This document shows positions 15,838 through 25,256 of a stretch of DNA of 64,000 bases, in pieces. The position numbers and the translations under genes were made by a program. Source of the DNA: an uncultured Planctomycetota bacterium (GTDB taxonomy: Bacteria > Planctomycetota > Planctomycetia > Gemmatales > HRBIN36); contig CALFAY010000022.1 of the NCBI GenBank assembly GCA_937944855.1, positions 1 through 64,000 of the forward strand, in the 5' to 3' direction. The notes under the pieces were generated by a model. It was not told the DNA's origin. It worked only from the letters and a program-made list of their open reading frames with translations, and made no database searches. Position 1 is the stretch's first letter, and each line of letters opens with the position of its first letter.

Positions 15838-18798
15838 ATGGCCACGCAGATGACCGCACTTCGCGGACTGACCGCCGCGGAGGTCGAGGCCAGTCGCCGA
15901 CTCCACGGGGCCAACGTCCTCACGCCGCCGGAGCGGGACCCCTGGTGGAAGCTCTGGCTGGAAAAATTCGATGACCCCGTCATTCGCATCCTGTTGATCG
16001 CCGCAGTCCTTGCCTTCGGCGTCGGGCTGGTGGACGGGCGGTTCGCCGAGGGTTTGGGAATCGTCATCGCCATTCTGCTGGCGACTACCATCGCGTTTTT
16101 CAACGAATACCGGGCAGCCCGCGAGTTCGAAATCCTCAACCGCACCAGCGATGAGACGCCGGTCAAAGTCCTGCGCGACCGTCATTTCACGACCGTGCCT
16201 CGCCACGAGATCGTCGTCGGCGACCTGGTCCAGTTGGAGCTTGGCGACGAAGTCCCGGCTGACGGAGAAGTCCTCGAAGCCATCGGCTTGCAGATCGACG
16301 AATCGCGGCTGACCGGCGAATCGAAGCCGTCGGTGAAGGGGCCTTCGTCCGGCGGCGATGAGGCGCATCCAGACACGGCGTATCCGCCTGACCGAGTCTT
16401 CCGCGGCACGGTCGTCACCGACGGGCATGGATTGGTCCGCGTCACGGCCGTCGGCGATGCCACGGAGATCGGTCGGACCGCTCGGGCCGCCGCCGAGGTC
16501 GTCGCCGAGGAGTCGCCCCTGACCCGACAACTGGAAAAGCTCAGCAAGCTCATCGGCGTGGTCGGTCTGGGCGTGGCGACGCTGACTTTGACGGCTCTGA
16601 TCGCGCGGGGCGCCTGGACCGGCAGTCTGGCCCTCGATTCCGCGGGCTGGTATCTCGTCGCGGTCCTCGGGCTGTCTGCCGTGGTGGGGCTGGTCCGAGT
16701 CTGGCTGCCCCTGGTGTACGACGGCATCGAACTGGTCACAGGCCGCGACGCCCGACCGATCTGGCTGACGCGATCCGGATTGCGCGGCTGGGTCGCGCCG
16801 CTGACAGTCGGAGTGATCGTGGGCCTCAGCGGCGTCGCACTCGGGCTGGCCGCCGGATGGCTGTCCTGGGATGTGGAGAGCTGGTTGTCCGCCGAGGCCG
16901 GTCGGGAATTACTGACTTACTTCATGGTCGCCGTCACCATCATCGTCGTGGCCGTGCCCGAAGGCCTCGCCATGAGCGTCACGCTTAGCCTCGCTTACAG
17001 TATGAGGCAGATGACCGCCAGCAACAATCTCGTTCGCCGACTCCACGCCTGCGAGACCATCGGTGCCGCCACGGTCATTTGCAGCGACAAGACCGGCACC
17101 CTGACCCGCAACCAGATGCGGATTGCGGCCGTGGATTTTCCGAGTTGCCCGGAACTGGCCCGGGGACTTCGGCCGTCGGGAAGAAACGCCTGGGCAACGA
17201 TCGTGGAAGCCGTCGCGGCGAATTCGACGGCCCACCTCAGCCGCGACAACGGCGGCGACGTCCGTCCCCTCGGCAATCCCACCGAAGGGGCTTTGCTGCT
17301 GTGGCTGGCAGATTTGGACGAGGACTACTTCCGCTTCCGGCGTCAGTTCTCCATTGCACGGCAATGGACCTTCACCACCGAGCGGAAGTTTATGGCCACG
17401 CTGGGCCGTTCCGCCGTCACGGGCCTGATGACGCTCTACGTCAAGGGAGCGCCGGAAATCGTTCTGGAGCGGTGCCGGTATCTGGCGGTTCCCGACGGCC
17501 TGGCCGGCCTGGACGCCCATCGAGCTGCCATTGAAGACCGCCTGCACCGCCTCGAGGCCCAGGGGATGCGGACCCTGGCCCTGGCCTGCCGAACCCTGGA
17601 CGATGCGGCAGCGTCCTCGGCGTCTGACGACGGTGATCGGCTCGACAACCTGGCCCGCGATCTGGTCTGGCTGGGCTTCGTGGCCATCGCCGATCCGGTG
17701 CGTCCCGAAGTTCCCCCCGCCATTCAGGCTTGCCGCGAAGCCGGGGTCATGGTCAAGGTCGTCACCGGCGACAACATCCAAACCAGCATCGAAGTCGCCC
17801 GTCAGATCGGCCTGTGGGAAGAAGGCGACAAACCAGAGGAGGTCTGGCTCGGCTCGGAATTCGCCAAGCTCAGCGATGAGGAAGCCCGGCAAGTGGCTCT
17901 GCGGTTGAAGGTGCTGGCCCGAGCACGGCCCGCCGACAAGATGCGCCTGGTGAGGCTGCTCCAGGAGCAGAATCAGGTCGTGGCCGTGACCGGCGACGGA
18001 GTCAACGATTCCCCGGCCCTCAACTACGCCGACGTGGGCCTGGCGATGGGCAAGACCGGCACCGCCGTCGCCAAGGAGGCCAGCGACATCATCCTTCTGG
18101 ACGACTCGTTCCGTTCCATCGTCAACGCCATCCTGTGGGGACGCTCCCTCTACCAGAACATCCAGCGCTTCCTGCTTTTCCAATTGACGATCAACTTCTC
18201 CGCCCTGGGCCTGGCCATGCTCGGGCCGTTCCTCGGCGTCAAGCTGCCGCTCACCGTCATGCAGATGCTCTGGATCAATCTCATCATGGACACGTTCGCC
18301 GCCTTGGCGTTGGCCACCGAACGGCCCAACTGGGACGTGATGCGGAACAAGCCCCGCGATCCCAAGGCGTTCATTCTGACCCGGCCCATGCTGCTCAACA
18401 TCCTGGCCACGGGGCTGACCTTCTTGGCCGCCATGATCGGGCTGATGCTCTACTTCCAGCGCATCGGCTGGCTGGCCGACGTCGATGAGCCGACCCACGG
18501 CGGCACGATCCTGTTCTGCGTCTTCGTGCTGCTCCAGTTCTGGAACCTATTTAACGCGCGGACCATGGGCGGCACGAAGTCGGCCTTTGCGGGCATTCAC
18601 CGCAACCCGGCGTTTCTGGCCATCGTGGGGCTGATCCTGTGCGGCCAGATCCTGCTGGTCACGTTCCTGGGCAGCGTCTTCCGCACGGTGCCGCTGCCCT
18701 GGACCGAGTGGCTGGTGCTTTTGCTCGCCACTTCGGCGGTGCTGTGGATCGGCGAAGCGTTCCGCTGGCTGCACAGACGACGACTCAAGCCGGCTTAG
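15838..18798 (+). CDS. P-type Ca2+-transporting ATPase (P2B/PMCA-like)
   Basis: 986 residues; AAGGAA lies 7 bases before ATG 15838. It has the cation ATPase N-terminal domain, the A-domain LTGESKP, the M4 motif VAVPEGLAM, the phosphorylation site SDKTGTLT with Asp417, and the hinge TGDGVNDSPAL. The C-terminal helices contain MQMLWINLIMDTFAALAL. The PEGL variant and WINLIMDTFAALALATE block are those of plasma-membrane Ca2+ pumps. An insert of about 80 residues with extra hydrophobic segments lies between the A-domain and M4. It probably exports Ca2+. Its position after a kinase pair suggests control by that system. The 3' end overlaps the convergent phoD by 14 bases. Confidence 0.94.
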   Translation: MATQMTALRGLTAAEVEASRRLHGANVLTPPERDPWWKLWLEKFDDPVIRILLIAAVLAFGVGLVDGRFAEGLGIVIAILLATTIAFFNEYRAAREFEILNRTSDETPVKVLRDRHFTTVPRHEIVVGDLVQLELGDEVPADGEVLEAIGLQIDESRLTGESKPSVKGPSSGGDEAHPDTAYPPDRVFRGTVVTDGHGLVRVTAVGDATEIGRTARAAAEVVAEESPLTRQLEKLSKLIGVVGLGVATLTLTALIARGAWTGSLALDSAGWYLVAVLGLSAVVGLVRVWLPLVYDGIELVTGRDARPIWLTRSGLRGWVAPLTVGVIVGLSGVALGLAAGWLSWDVESWLSAEAGRELLTYFMVAVTIIVVAVPEGLAMSVTLSLAYSMRQMTASNNLVRRLHACETIGAATVICSDKTGTLTRNQMRIAAVDFPSCPELARGLRPSGRNAWATIVEAVAANSTAHLSRDNGGDVRPLGNPTEGALLLWLADLDEDYFRFRRQFSIARQWTFTTERKFMATLGRSAVTGLMTLYVKGAPEIVLERCRYLAVPDGLAGLDAHRAAIEDRLHRLEAQGMRTLALACRTLDDAAASSASDDGDRLDNLARDLVWLGFVAIADPVRPEVPPAIQACREAGVMVKVVTGDNIQTSIEVARQIGLWEEGDKPEEVWLGSEFAKLSDEEARQVALRLKVLARARPADKMRLVRLLQEQNQVVAVTGDGVNDSPALNYADVGLAMGKTGTAVAKEASDIILLDDSFRSIVNAILWGRSLYQNIQRFLLFQLTINFSALGLAMLGPFLGVKLPLTVMQMLWINLIMDTFAALALATERPNWDVMRNKPRDPKAFILTRPMLLNILATGLTFLAAMIGLMLYFQRIGWLADVDEPTHGGTILFCVFVLLQFWNLFNARTMGGTKSAFAGIHRNPAFLAIVGLILCGQILLVTFLGSVFRTVPLPWTEWLVLLLATSAVLWIGEAFRWLHRRRLKPA

Positions 18799-20398
18799 CT
18801 CCCGGTCTGCCGGCCTCGACCACGAAGGAAGCCCGCGTCACCACGTTGCCGCCCGACTGGGTCACGTCCTCGACCACGACGTAGTCGCTGGTCCACAGCG
18901 TCGGCGTGATCGTGCAGCGGACGTAGCCCCGTTCCCGGTTGAAGAACTGGATGCACGGATTGGCTACCAGCACCCGCTGCGCTCCTTCGGGCAACTCTTT
19001 GGGGCCGTTGCCGCCGCTGGAAATGCTGGTGCCGACAAACTCCGTGGCGACCACCGGGGCGTCGTGAACCCGGTCGTCCACGCGGAGATTGTTGACCCAG
19101 TTGCAGTGGATGTCGCCGGTGAGCACGATCGGGTTGGGCACCTTGCGGTCGGCGATGAACTGCATCAAGGCCATGCGTTCGTGGGCATAGCCCGGCCATT
19201 GATCCATCGCATAGCCCTTGCGCAAGGGCGTGTCGAACTCGACCATCGCCATCATGACCTGCTGAGCTAGCACATTCCAAACGGCGGTCGAAGTGATGAG
19301 TCCCGCTTGGAGCCAGCCTTTCTGCTTGCGGCCCAGGAGGGTGTTGTTGGGATTGAGAGCGGCCTCGTTGAGCGGCTTGACGCCGTCGCCGTTGGGCTGG
19401 TCGGTGCGGTACTGGCGGGTGTCGAGGACGAAGAACTCCGCGAGTCGGCCGAACGACGCCTTGCGGTACAGCTGCATGTCCGGGCCGTGTGGCAGCGACC
19501 GGGGACGCAACGGCATCATCTCGTAGTAAACCTGATAGGCGGACGCCCGGCGGATGAGGAACTCGACGGGATGCTCCGGCTCGACGCCGGGCCGCTGCTC
19601 TTCCTGGATGTCGTTGGCGTAGTTGTTCTCGAACTCGTGATCGTCCCAGGTCACGAACCAGGGGCAGACGGCGTGCATGCCGTGCAAAAGCGGATCGTGC
19701 CGATACTGCATGTGCCGCAGCCGATAGTCGGCCAGCGTCCGGAGGCGGGTCCGCGTCGGCCCGGAATGCTTGCGGACCAGGTTATTCCGCGGCGGACCTT
19801 CGTAGATGTAGTCGCCCAGGTGGAAGACCAGATCGACGTCATCCTTCGCCATCTGCGCATAAGCGGTGTACAAGCCCTGCTCATAATGCTGGCAGGACGC
19901 GAACGCCATGCGGAGCTTCTCGGGGATGCTATCGGGCCGTGGAAGGGTGCGGGTCCGACCCACGGGGCTGACCGCATCGCCGACGTGAAAGCGGTACCAG
20001 TACCAGCGGTCGGGTTTCAGCCCCCCGGCCTCGACATGGACCGAGTGGCCCAGCTGTGGAATGGCCATCGCCTTGCCGCTGCCGACGATCCGCTTCATGC
20101 CCTCGTCCTCGGCGATCTCCCAGCCGACCTCGAAGATCTCCGGCTTCATGCCGCCGTCGGGATCTTCCGGCACGGGAGCGAGCCTGGTCCAGAGCACGAC
20201 GCTGGAATCGTCGGGATCGCCGGAGGCGACGCCAAGCGTGAACGGAGTGCTGGCAAAGGCGACCCGGCGAGCCGACGGCTGGGCGCGCAGGGCCAGACTG
20301 GGCAGGGCGGCCAAGGCCGCACTCGTTGCCAGAAAGAGCCGACGGCTGACGCCGCCTTCGTAATGAACCGCTTCCGCGATGCGAGTCAGATCGAGCAT
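18785..20398 (-). CDS. phoD: PhoD-like alkaline phosphatase/phosphodiesterase, Tat-exported
   Basis: 537 residues. N-terminus GGVSRRLFLATSAALAALPSLA is a twin-arginine type signal (SRRLFL). The mature part opens with FTLGVASGDPDDSSVVLWTRL, the PhoD N-terminal beta domain, then the metallo-phosphatase core: FASCQHYEQG, LVFHLGDYIYEG, TWDDHEFENNY and VLTGDIHCNW, which supply the metal ligands. PhoD enzymes release phosphate from phosphodiesters using Fe/Ca. It lies upstream of, and on the same strand as, no kinase genes; instead a second Tat-dependent phosphoesterase precedes it (58-base gap), so the two form a likely phosphate-scavenging unit. No Pho box was identified. Confidence 0.94.
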   Translation of the reverse strand: MLDLTRIAEAVHYEGGVSRRLFLATSAALAALPSLALRAQPSARRVAFASTPFTLGVASGDPDDSSVVLWTRLAPVPEDPDGGMKPEIFEVGWEIAEDEGMKRIVGSGKAMAIPQLGHSVHVEAGGLKPDRWYWYRFHVGDAVSPVGRTRTLPRPDSIPEKLRMAFASCQHYEQGLYTAYAQMAKDDVDLVFHLGDYIYEGPPRNNLVRKHSGPTRTRLRTLADYRLRHMQYRHDPLLHGMHAVCPWFVTWDDHEFENNYANDIQEEQRPGVEPEHPVEFLIRRASAYQVYYEMMPLRPRSLPHGPDMQLYRKASFGRLAEFFVLDTRQYRTDQPNGDGVKPLNEAALNPNNTLLGRKQKGWLQAGLITSTAVWNVLAQQVMMAMVEFDTPLRKGYAMDQWPGYAHERMALMQFIADRKVPNPIVLTGDIHCNWVNNLRVDDRVHDAPVVATEFVGTSISSGGNGPKELPEGAQRVLVANPCIQFFNRERGYVRCTITPTLWTSDYVVVEDVTQSGGNVVTRASFVVEAGRPGAKPA

Positions 20399-20456
20399 GA
20401 GACAGGCTCCTCCCCCTTCGGACGGCTGACGCCCCCGCCGATCTCCTGTTCACGAG

Positions 20457-21425
20457 TCATTGATCCGGTGCGGCTTGCCACCCGTAGGTCACATATTCAC
20501 AGGTCGAAGTTCCGTCGTCGTACAGGTCCACCAGCGCGTAGCCCTCGGCGAAGTGCTGGTTCTTGCCCTTCCACCAGCCGCCGCAGACCGCCCCGTTGCA
20601 GTAGTAAGTGGTGCCCAGATACACAACAGCATCGACCAGGTGCATGTGTCCGCTCAGGCAGACCTTGACGTTGCCGTGCTGGTGGAACAAGGCCGTCAGT
20701 TTTCGAGCGTCGAGGTGCATCCAGGAACCCGGCACGACCCAATCGCCGGTCTTCTCGTTGTGGCCGTCGAGAAATGCACACGCTGCCAGGATCGGGATGT
20801 GAGACAGGATCAGGATCGGCGTCGTCCGCAGCGTGGCTTTCACCTCGGCTGTCAGCCAGGCGAACTGTTCCTCGTCCAGCCGACCATCGTAGCCGTGCCG
20901 ATTCGGATTGGGTTGAGTGCTGTCGAGGACGAGAAACTTCCAACCGGCCTTGTCGAAACTGTAGTACCGTCCCGGCAGACGCAGCTCCTCGACCGCCCAG
21001 GCTTTGCCATAACCGACGTCTTCCGGCTTGGCTCCCGAATTCGGTCCCCAGCCCCAGACGTCGTGATTCCCGATGCATGATTGATACGGCAGCGAGCACT
21101 CGGCCTTCAGCACTCGATGCCAGACATCCCACTGGGTCCGCGTCCGCTCCCGGGTCTGGTTGAAGGAATCCATGATGTTGTCGCCGCCGAACAGGATCAG
21201 GTCCGGCTTGACGGCCTGATTCTGGACATGGTGAAGGCAGGCGGCGAAGCCAGCGGCGGCGTTGCGTTCCGGCTGCACATGCACATCGGTCAGATGAGCG
21301 ATGCGGAGGACGCGCTTGCGGGATGCCCGGTCGGCCCAGGCGGAGACGGCCAATGGACCTGCCAGCAATGCCGAAGCCGCCGCCAGGAAGGCGCGCCGGG
21401 TAGGATGGCGAGAGGATGGGGCCAT
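20457..21425 (-). CDS. calcineurin-like metallophosphoesterase, Tat-exported
   Basis: 322 residues. AGGAG precedes the ATG at 21425. The signal TRRAFLAAASALLAGPLAVSA has the twin-arginine form. Metallophosphoesterase motifs are in order: AHLTDVHV, LILFGGDNIMD, SCIGNHDVWG, LILSHIPIL and CLSGHMHLVD. The family hydrolyses phosphomonoesters or diesters; this member resembles secreted planctomycete proteins of unknown substrate. It is followed on the same strand by phoD. Export by Tat suggests cofactor loading before secretion. Confidence 0.92.
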   Translation of the reverse strand: MAPSSRHPTRRAFLAAASALLAGPLAVSAWADRASRKRVLRIAHLTDVHVQPERNAAAGFAACLHHVQNQAVKPDLILFGGDNIMDSFNQTRERTRTQWDVWHRVLKAECSLPYQSCIGNHDVWGWGPNSGAKPEDVGYGKAWAVEELRLPGRYYSFDKAGWKFLVLDSTQPNPNRHGYDGRLDEEQFAWLTAEVKATLRTTPILILSHIPILAACAFLDGHNEKTGDWVVPGSWMHLDARKLTALFHQHGNVKVCLSGHMHLVDAVVYLGTTYYCNGAVCGGWWKGKNQHFAEGYALVDLYDDGTSTCEYVTYGWQAAPDQ

Positions 21426-21548
21426 CGCGGGGAACTCCTGATGGTAATAGGCAACATAACCCTACCAATACCGGCTGAGATTCGAGTTGTCTCGTGTTTT
21501 TTCAGTAAAAGCGGCGTGGAGAAATCGGCCTGGCCGGCGGACGCTGTT

Positions 21549-22676
21549 TCATGATCGTGGCTCAACGCTGTCGAGGGACGCCGCGCGGAATCGTCCCCGA
21601 ATGAGCCAGTCCTCGCCGCTGGCTTCGACAGTCCAGCGGGCCAGGCGCAGGGCCTTGTGCAGCGTCGCCGCCCCGCGTCCGCCCACAGGTCCCAGGGCGG
21701 GCCGACCGCCGATGATGATCGGAGCCACGAAGACCATCGTTTCGTCCACCTGACCCGCATCGAAAAAACTGCCCAGAATCTCGGCCCCGCCTTCGACAAG
21801 CACCTGGGTGAAACGCCGACGTCCCAGTTCATCCAGGACCGCGTCAATGGCCTCTCGACGGCCCGTAGTGGGAAGGGAGACGCACTCACAGCCAGCCGCT
21901 TCCAAACGGTGCTTCGATGCAGCATCGGCCTGCGGCTCGTGGAAAATGAGCACGGGAACTTCCTTGGCGGTCTGGACTAGGCGGCTGCTGAGCGGCAGCC
22001 GCAGGCGGTTGTCGAGCACGATCCGGCAGGCGGTTCGCGGACCGTGGGGACGAGCGGTCAGGAGCGGATCATCGGCCAGGGCCGTGCCGATGCCGATCAG
22101 AATGCCGTCCACTTTGCCCCGCACCTCATGCACCTTGCGGCGGGACTCTTCGCCGCTGATCCAGCGGGCGTCGCCTGTCACCGTGGCGATGCGGCCGTCG
22201 AGCGACATCGCCCACTTGGCAATCACATAGGGCCGACCCGTCCGGACAAGTTTCAGATACGGAGCATTCAATTCCTCGGCCTCGTCGGCCAGACAACCGA
22301 CTTCGACGGAAATTCCGTGTTCCCGCAGCAGGGCAATCCCTTTGCCGCGGACTTCGGGAAACGGATCGGACATGGCGGCGACGACGCGCTTCACGCCGGC
22401 GCGGAGAATGGCATCGGTGCAGGGAGGGGTTTTTCCGAAGTGGCAGCACGGTTCGAGGGTAACGTACAGCGTGCCGCCTCGGGCCGCTTCCCCGGCCTCT
22501 TCCAGGGCGAAGACTTCGGCATGCGGACCGCCGAAACGCTGGTGCCAGCCGCTACCGACGACTCTGCCCTCTCGGACGACAACAGCTCCGACCAACGGAT
22601 TCGGCTCGACATGGCCCCGTCCCCTTTCCGCGAGGTGCAGAGCCTGTCGCATGAACTCGACGTCGTTGACGTCCAT
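21549..22676 (-). CDS. ribD: bifunctional riboflavin biosynthesis deaminase/reductase
   Basis: About 375 residues from ATG 22676; a TTG nine bases upstream (22685) is in frame but has a poorer spacing. The N-terminal deaminase has PNPLVGAVVV, the zinc ligands in GGPHAEVFAL and PCCHFGKTPPC. The C-terminal reductase starts at RPYVIAKWAMSLDGRIA with the WISGEESR motif and ends near VEASGEDWLIRG. It carries out the second and third steps of riboflavin synthesis. Other rib genes are not in the window. The upstream alpha/beta-hydrolase gene ends 13 bases before this start, so the two are probably co-transcribed. Confidence 0.95.
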   Translation of the reverse strand: MDVNDVEFMRQALHLAERGRGHVEPNPLVGAVVVREGRVVGSGWHQRFGGPHAEVFALEEAGEAARGGTLYVTLEPCCHFGKTPPCTDAILRAGVKRVVAAMSDPFPEVRGKGIALLREHGISVEVGCLADEAEELNAPYLKLVRTGRPYVIAKWAMSLDGRIATVTGDARWISGEESRRKVHEVRGKVDGILIGIGTALADDPLLTARPHGPRTACRIVLDNRLRLPLSSRLVQTAKEVPVLIFHEPQADAASKHRLEAAGCECVSLPTTGRREAIDAVLDELGRRRFTQVLVEGGAEILGSFFDAGQVDETMVFVAPIIIGGRPALGPVGGRGAATLHKALRLARWTVEASGEDWLIRGRFRAASLDSVEPRS

Positions 22677-22689
22677 GCTCGCCAAGCCC

Positions 22690-23640
22690 TCACTTCGCAG
22701 TCGGCGGGCCGGAGCTTTGTTCGTCTTCCAGATGCCTCTGGAAGTAGCGCAGCATCCGAGGGACGGCGGCTTCGATCGCCGTCATATGGTCCGTGCCCGG
22801 GAATTGGACGACCCGGACGATCTTCCCCAGATGCGCCGCCAGCACTTCCATCGACGCGGCCTGACTGTAGTAGAGCTGGTCCTGACGCTCGCCGTAAAAC
22901 AGGTACAACGGGCACTTCAGATCGCGCAGATGGCGGGCTGGCGAACGCAGGTCCAACTCCAGCGGGTCACGCCAATCGAACGGAATGAACTGGAAAGCGG
23001 GTTTTCTCTGCTCCTCGACGATGGCCCGCATGTCGGGGATGCCGCCGCACGCCGCCGCGGCCCGCAGCCGGGGCGTGATCATCGCCAGCAACATCACGAT
23101 TGTCGCGCCGGCGTCGTGTCCCGCGGCGAACAGCCGCGTCCGATCCACGCCGGGCAAACCCGCCAGATGCTCCAGGGCCGCCTGAGCGTCCGCCACTTCG
23201 CCGTAATACATTTCGAAGTATCCCGGGTTGCCGTTCTCGCCGCGCCAGGCCGGAAGCATTACGACATAGCCCGCATCGGCGAAGGCACGAGGCACTTCGA
23301 GGTCGCCCCGGGACAGGGCGTAGCCAGCATGGCCGTACAGCACCGCCGGGGCCGATCCCTCCGACCGAACCGGACGCAGCACCCAGGCCAGGAGCCGACG
23401 GCCCTCCGATTCGTAGGTGATCGCCTCGACGCCCTCGGGAACTTCGGATTCATACGGCTCCGGCGAAGGTTGTTGTACCATGAGCCGGGTCTTGACCCGC
23501 TGCCGGGCTTCCGCCAACGAGGCCAAGCGTCGGTTCAGGATGCCCGGCGAAGTCGTCTCCTCAGGACCGCAGCCCGCCGCCAAGGCCGTCAAAGCGAGGA
23601 ATGCCGTCAAATGTCGCGCCCCGATGCGCCCCCGTGCCAT
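22690..23640 (-). CDS. alpha/beta-hydrolase lipoprotein with Asp at the nucleophile elbow
   Basis: 316 residues with a lipoprotein signal ending LTALAAGC. The body is a dienelactone-hydrolase/prolyl-oligopeptidase type fold: YESEGRRLLAWVLRP, a VLYGHAGYALSRGD oxyanion region, VMLPAWRGENGNPGY, the elbow LFAAGHDAGATIV, a late acid near LYLFYGERQDQLY, and catalytic His in FPGTDHM. The elbow GHDAG has Asp where serine is usual, so it may act as an Asp-nucleophile enzyme, as in dehalogenases and epoxide hydrolases, or be inactive. It is outer-membrane or periplasmic by signal. It is transcribed toward ribD; the upstream 268 bases hold an AT-richer divergent promoter region. Confidence 0.85.
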   Translation of the reverse strand: MARGRIGARHLTAFLALTALAAGCGPEETTSPGILNRRLASLAEARQRVKTRLMVQQPSPEPYESEVPEGVEAITYESEGRRLLAWVLRPVRSEGSAPAVLYGHAGYALSRGDLEVPRAFADAGYVVMLPAWRGENGNPGYFEMYYGEVADAQAALEHLAGLPGVDRTRLFAAGHDAGATIVMLLAMITPRLRAAAACGGIPDMRAIVEEQRKPAFQFIPFDWRDPLELDLRSPARHLRDLKCPLYLFYGERQDQLYYSQAASMEVLAAHLGKIVRVVQFPGTDHMTAIEAAVPRMLRYFQRHLEDEQSSGPPTAK

Positions 23641-23908
23641 GTCCGGCCCCTCCGTGAACGGCTCCGCGGTGTGGTAGGGAAGGTCTAGTAACGATTATCA
23701 GCCTTGATCGAACAGCGAGCAAGTCCGCTGCAAAGGGACCATACATTTGAGCAGTATAACTATACGTTTGCATCGTATTTCGCCCTTGCTCCAAGTTGGC
23801 GTGTCGCTATAGTTGTCCTTTGCGACGCAGGAGCAGTGAAGCCGAAGGCTGGAAAACCTTTCCTGTTTCGGCGAGTGCCTGGTTCAATGCCTGGGAGGGA
23901 TTTGTCTC

Positions 23909-25255
23909 ATGGTCGTGGTCGGCGAAGCGTTGAAGATCGACATTAAAGCTCTGTTTCTGGAGAAGGAAGATTGCGACGCCGGAACAGTGCAACAGTTGCG
24001 AAACGGCCTGGCCCAGGGCAAGGGCCAGTTCAAGGCCCTGCGCGAGGCTGTGGAGGCGATGAAGTCCCGCTTGGCCGCCTCTGCCCCGCCCCAGGCCAAG
24101 AAGTGGCATTTGAAGCTCGGCATCGCCTGCTATTTCCTCGGACGCATCAAGGAAGCCGCTGAACATCTCTCCCATGCCGATACGCCCCTGGCCCTGTTCT
24201 ATCTGGGCAAATCGCTGTTGTCGTTGGAGAAGTACGCCGAGGCCCTGCAAGCCTTCGACCGGGCCGAGAAGGCCGGCTACACGGCCAGCCAGGTCAACCT
24301 CCAGCGCGTGGCCGTCTATCGCCGCCAGGGGCACCTGAAGCAGGCCCGGGCCCTGCTCGGCAAGCTCGAAGATCTCAGCACGCACAGCGGCGAGTATCAT
24401 TTCCAACTGGCCTGTCTGTTGCTTGACGAGGGCGACCGCAGTCAGGCCATCCGCCACTTCGAGCGCGCCGCCGAACTGGATCCGACTCACTCCGGCGCCC
24501 TGTTTCATCTCGGCTATTTCAACGACTTGTACGGCAACGACACCGACGCGATCTCCTACTACGAACGGGCCGTGGCCCAGCTTCCCGCTCACCTCGGGGC
24601 CTTGACCAACCTGGGCATCCTCTACGAGGACCAGGGCCAGTACGACAAGGCGGTCAAGATCTACCAGCGGATCCTGGACGTGATTCCCAACGAGGAACGG
24701 GCCAGGCTGTTTCACAAGGACGCCGCCGCGTCGCAGACCATGTACTACGACGAGGAAGCGGCCAAGACCTTCGACAAGTTCTCGCAGGTGCTGGAAACGC
24801 CAGTCACGGACTTTGAGCTTTCCGTCCGCGCCCGCAATTGTCTCCGCAAGATGAACATCCGCACGCTCGGCGACCTGACCCGCGTCACCGAGCAGCAGTT
24901 GCTCAGCAGCAAGAACTTCGGCGAGACTTCGCTCCAGGAAATCAAGGAGATGATGGCGGCCAAGGGACTGCGGCTCGGGCAGGCGCTCGAAGAGGGAGCG
25001 AAGTACGACAACCGCTTCCGCCCGCAGACCCAGCTATCCGAAGCGGAGCAGGCCGTTCTCAACAAACCCGTGGCCGATCTCAACCTCTCCGTCCGCGCCC
25101 GCAAGTGCATGAACAAGCTCGGCATCACCACGCTGGGCGAACTGATCCAGCGGACGGCCGATGAACTGCTGGAAATCAAGAACTTCGGCCACACTTCGCT
25201 CAACGAGGTCCGGGAGAAACTGGCGGCTCACGGACTGAAGCTCCGCGGGGATTGA
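23909..25255 (+). CDS. TPR protein with two RNA polymerase alpha-CTD domains
   Basis: 448 residues; GGGAGG lies 10 bases before ATG 23909. Residues 65-270 form TPR helices (for example FYLGKSLLSLEKYAEAL and GALTNLGILYEDQGQYDKAV). Residues 296-357 and 386-446 are two copies of the alpha-CTD helix-hairpin fold. Copy 1 keeps the counterparts of E. coli R265, N268 and C269 (R307, N310, C311) and of G296/S299; K298 is Thr. Copy 2 keeps Arg396 but has Lys at the N268 position. Such domains contact DNA or regulators, so it may act in transcription or as a polymerase-associated scaffold. tgt starts one base after the stop. The upstream region contains GTATAACTATAC (23755-23766), a small inverted repeat. 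Confidence 0.88.
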   Translation: MVVVGEALKIDIKALFLEKEDCDAGTVQQLRNGLAQGKGQFKALREAVEAMKSRLAASAPPQAKKWHLKLGIACYFLGRIKEAAEHLSHADTPLALFYLGKSLLSLEKYAEALQAFDRAEKAGYTASQVNLQRVAVYRRQGHLKQARALLGKLEDLSTHSGEYHFQLACLLLDEGDRSQAIRHFERAAELDPTHSGALFHLGYFNDLYGNDTDAISYYERAVAQLPAHLGALTNLGILYEDQGQYDKAVKIYQRILDVIPNEERARLFHKDAAASQTMYYDEEAAKTFDKFSQVLETPVTDFELSVRARNCLRKMNIRTLGDLTRVTEQQLLSSKNFGETSLQEIKEMMAAKGLRLGQALEEGAKYDNRFRPQTQLSEAEQAVLNKPVADLNLSVRARKCMNKLGITTLGELIQRTADELLEIKNFGHTSLNEVREKLAAHGLKLRGD

Positions 25256-25256
25256 G

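Noticed and set aside
16909..18498. 529-codon open frame on the minus strand
   Set aside because: Antisense shadow of the P-type ATPase, whose DKTGT and GDGVNDSPAL motifs fix the plus-strand frame.
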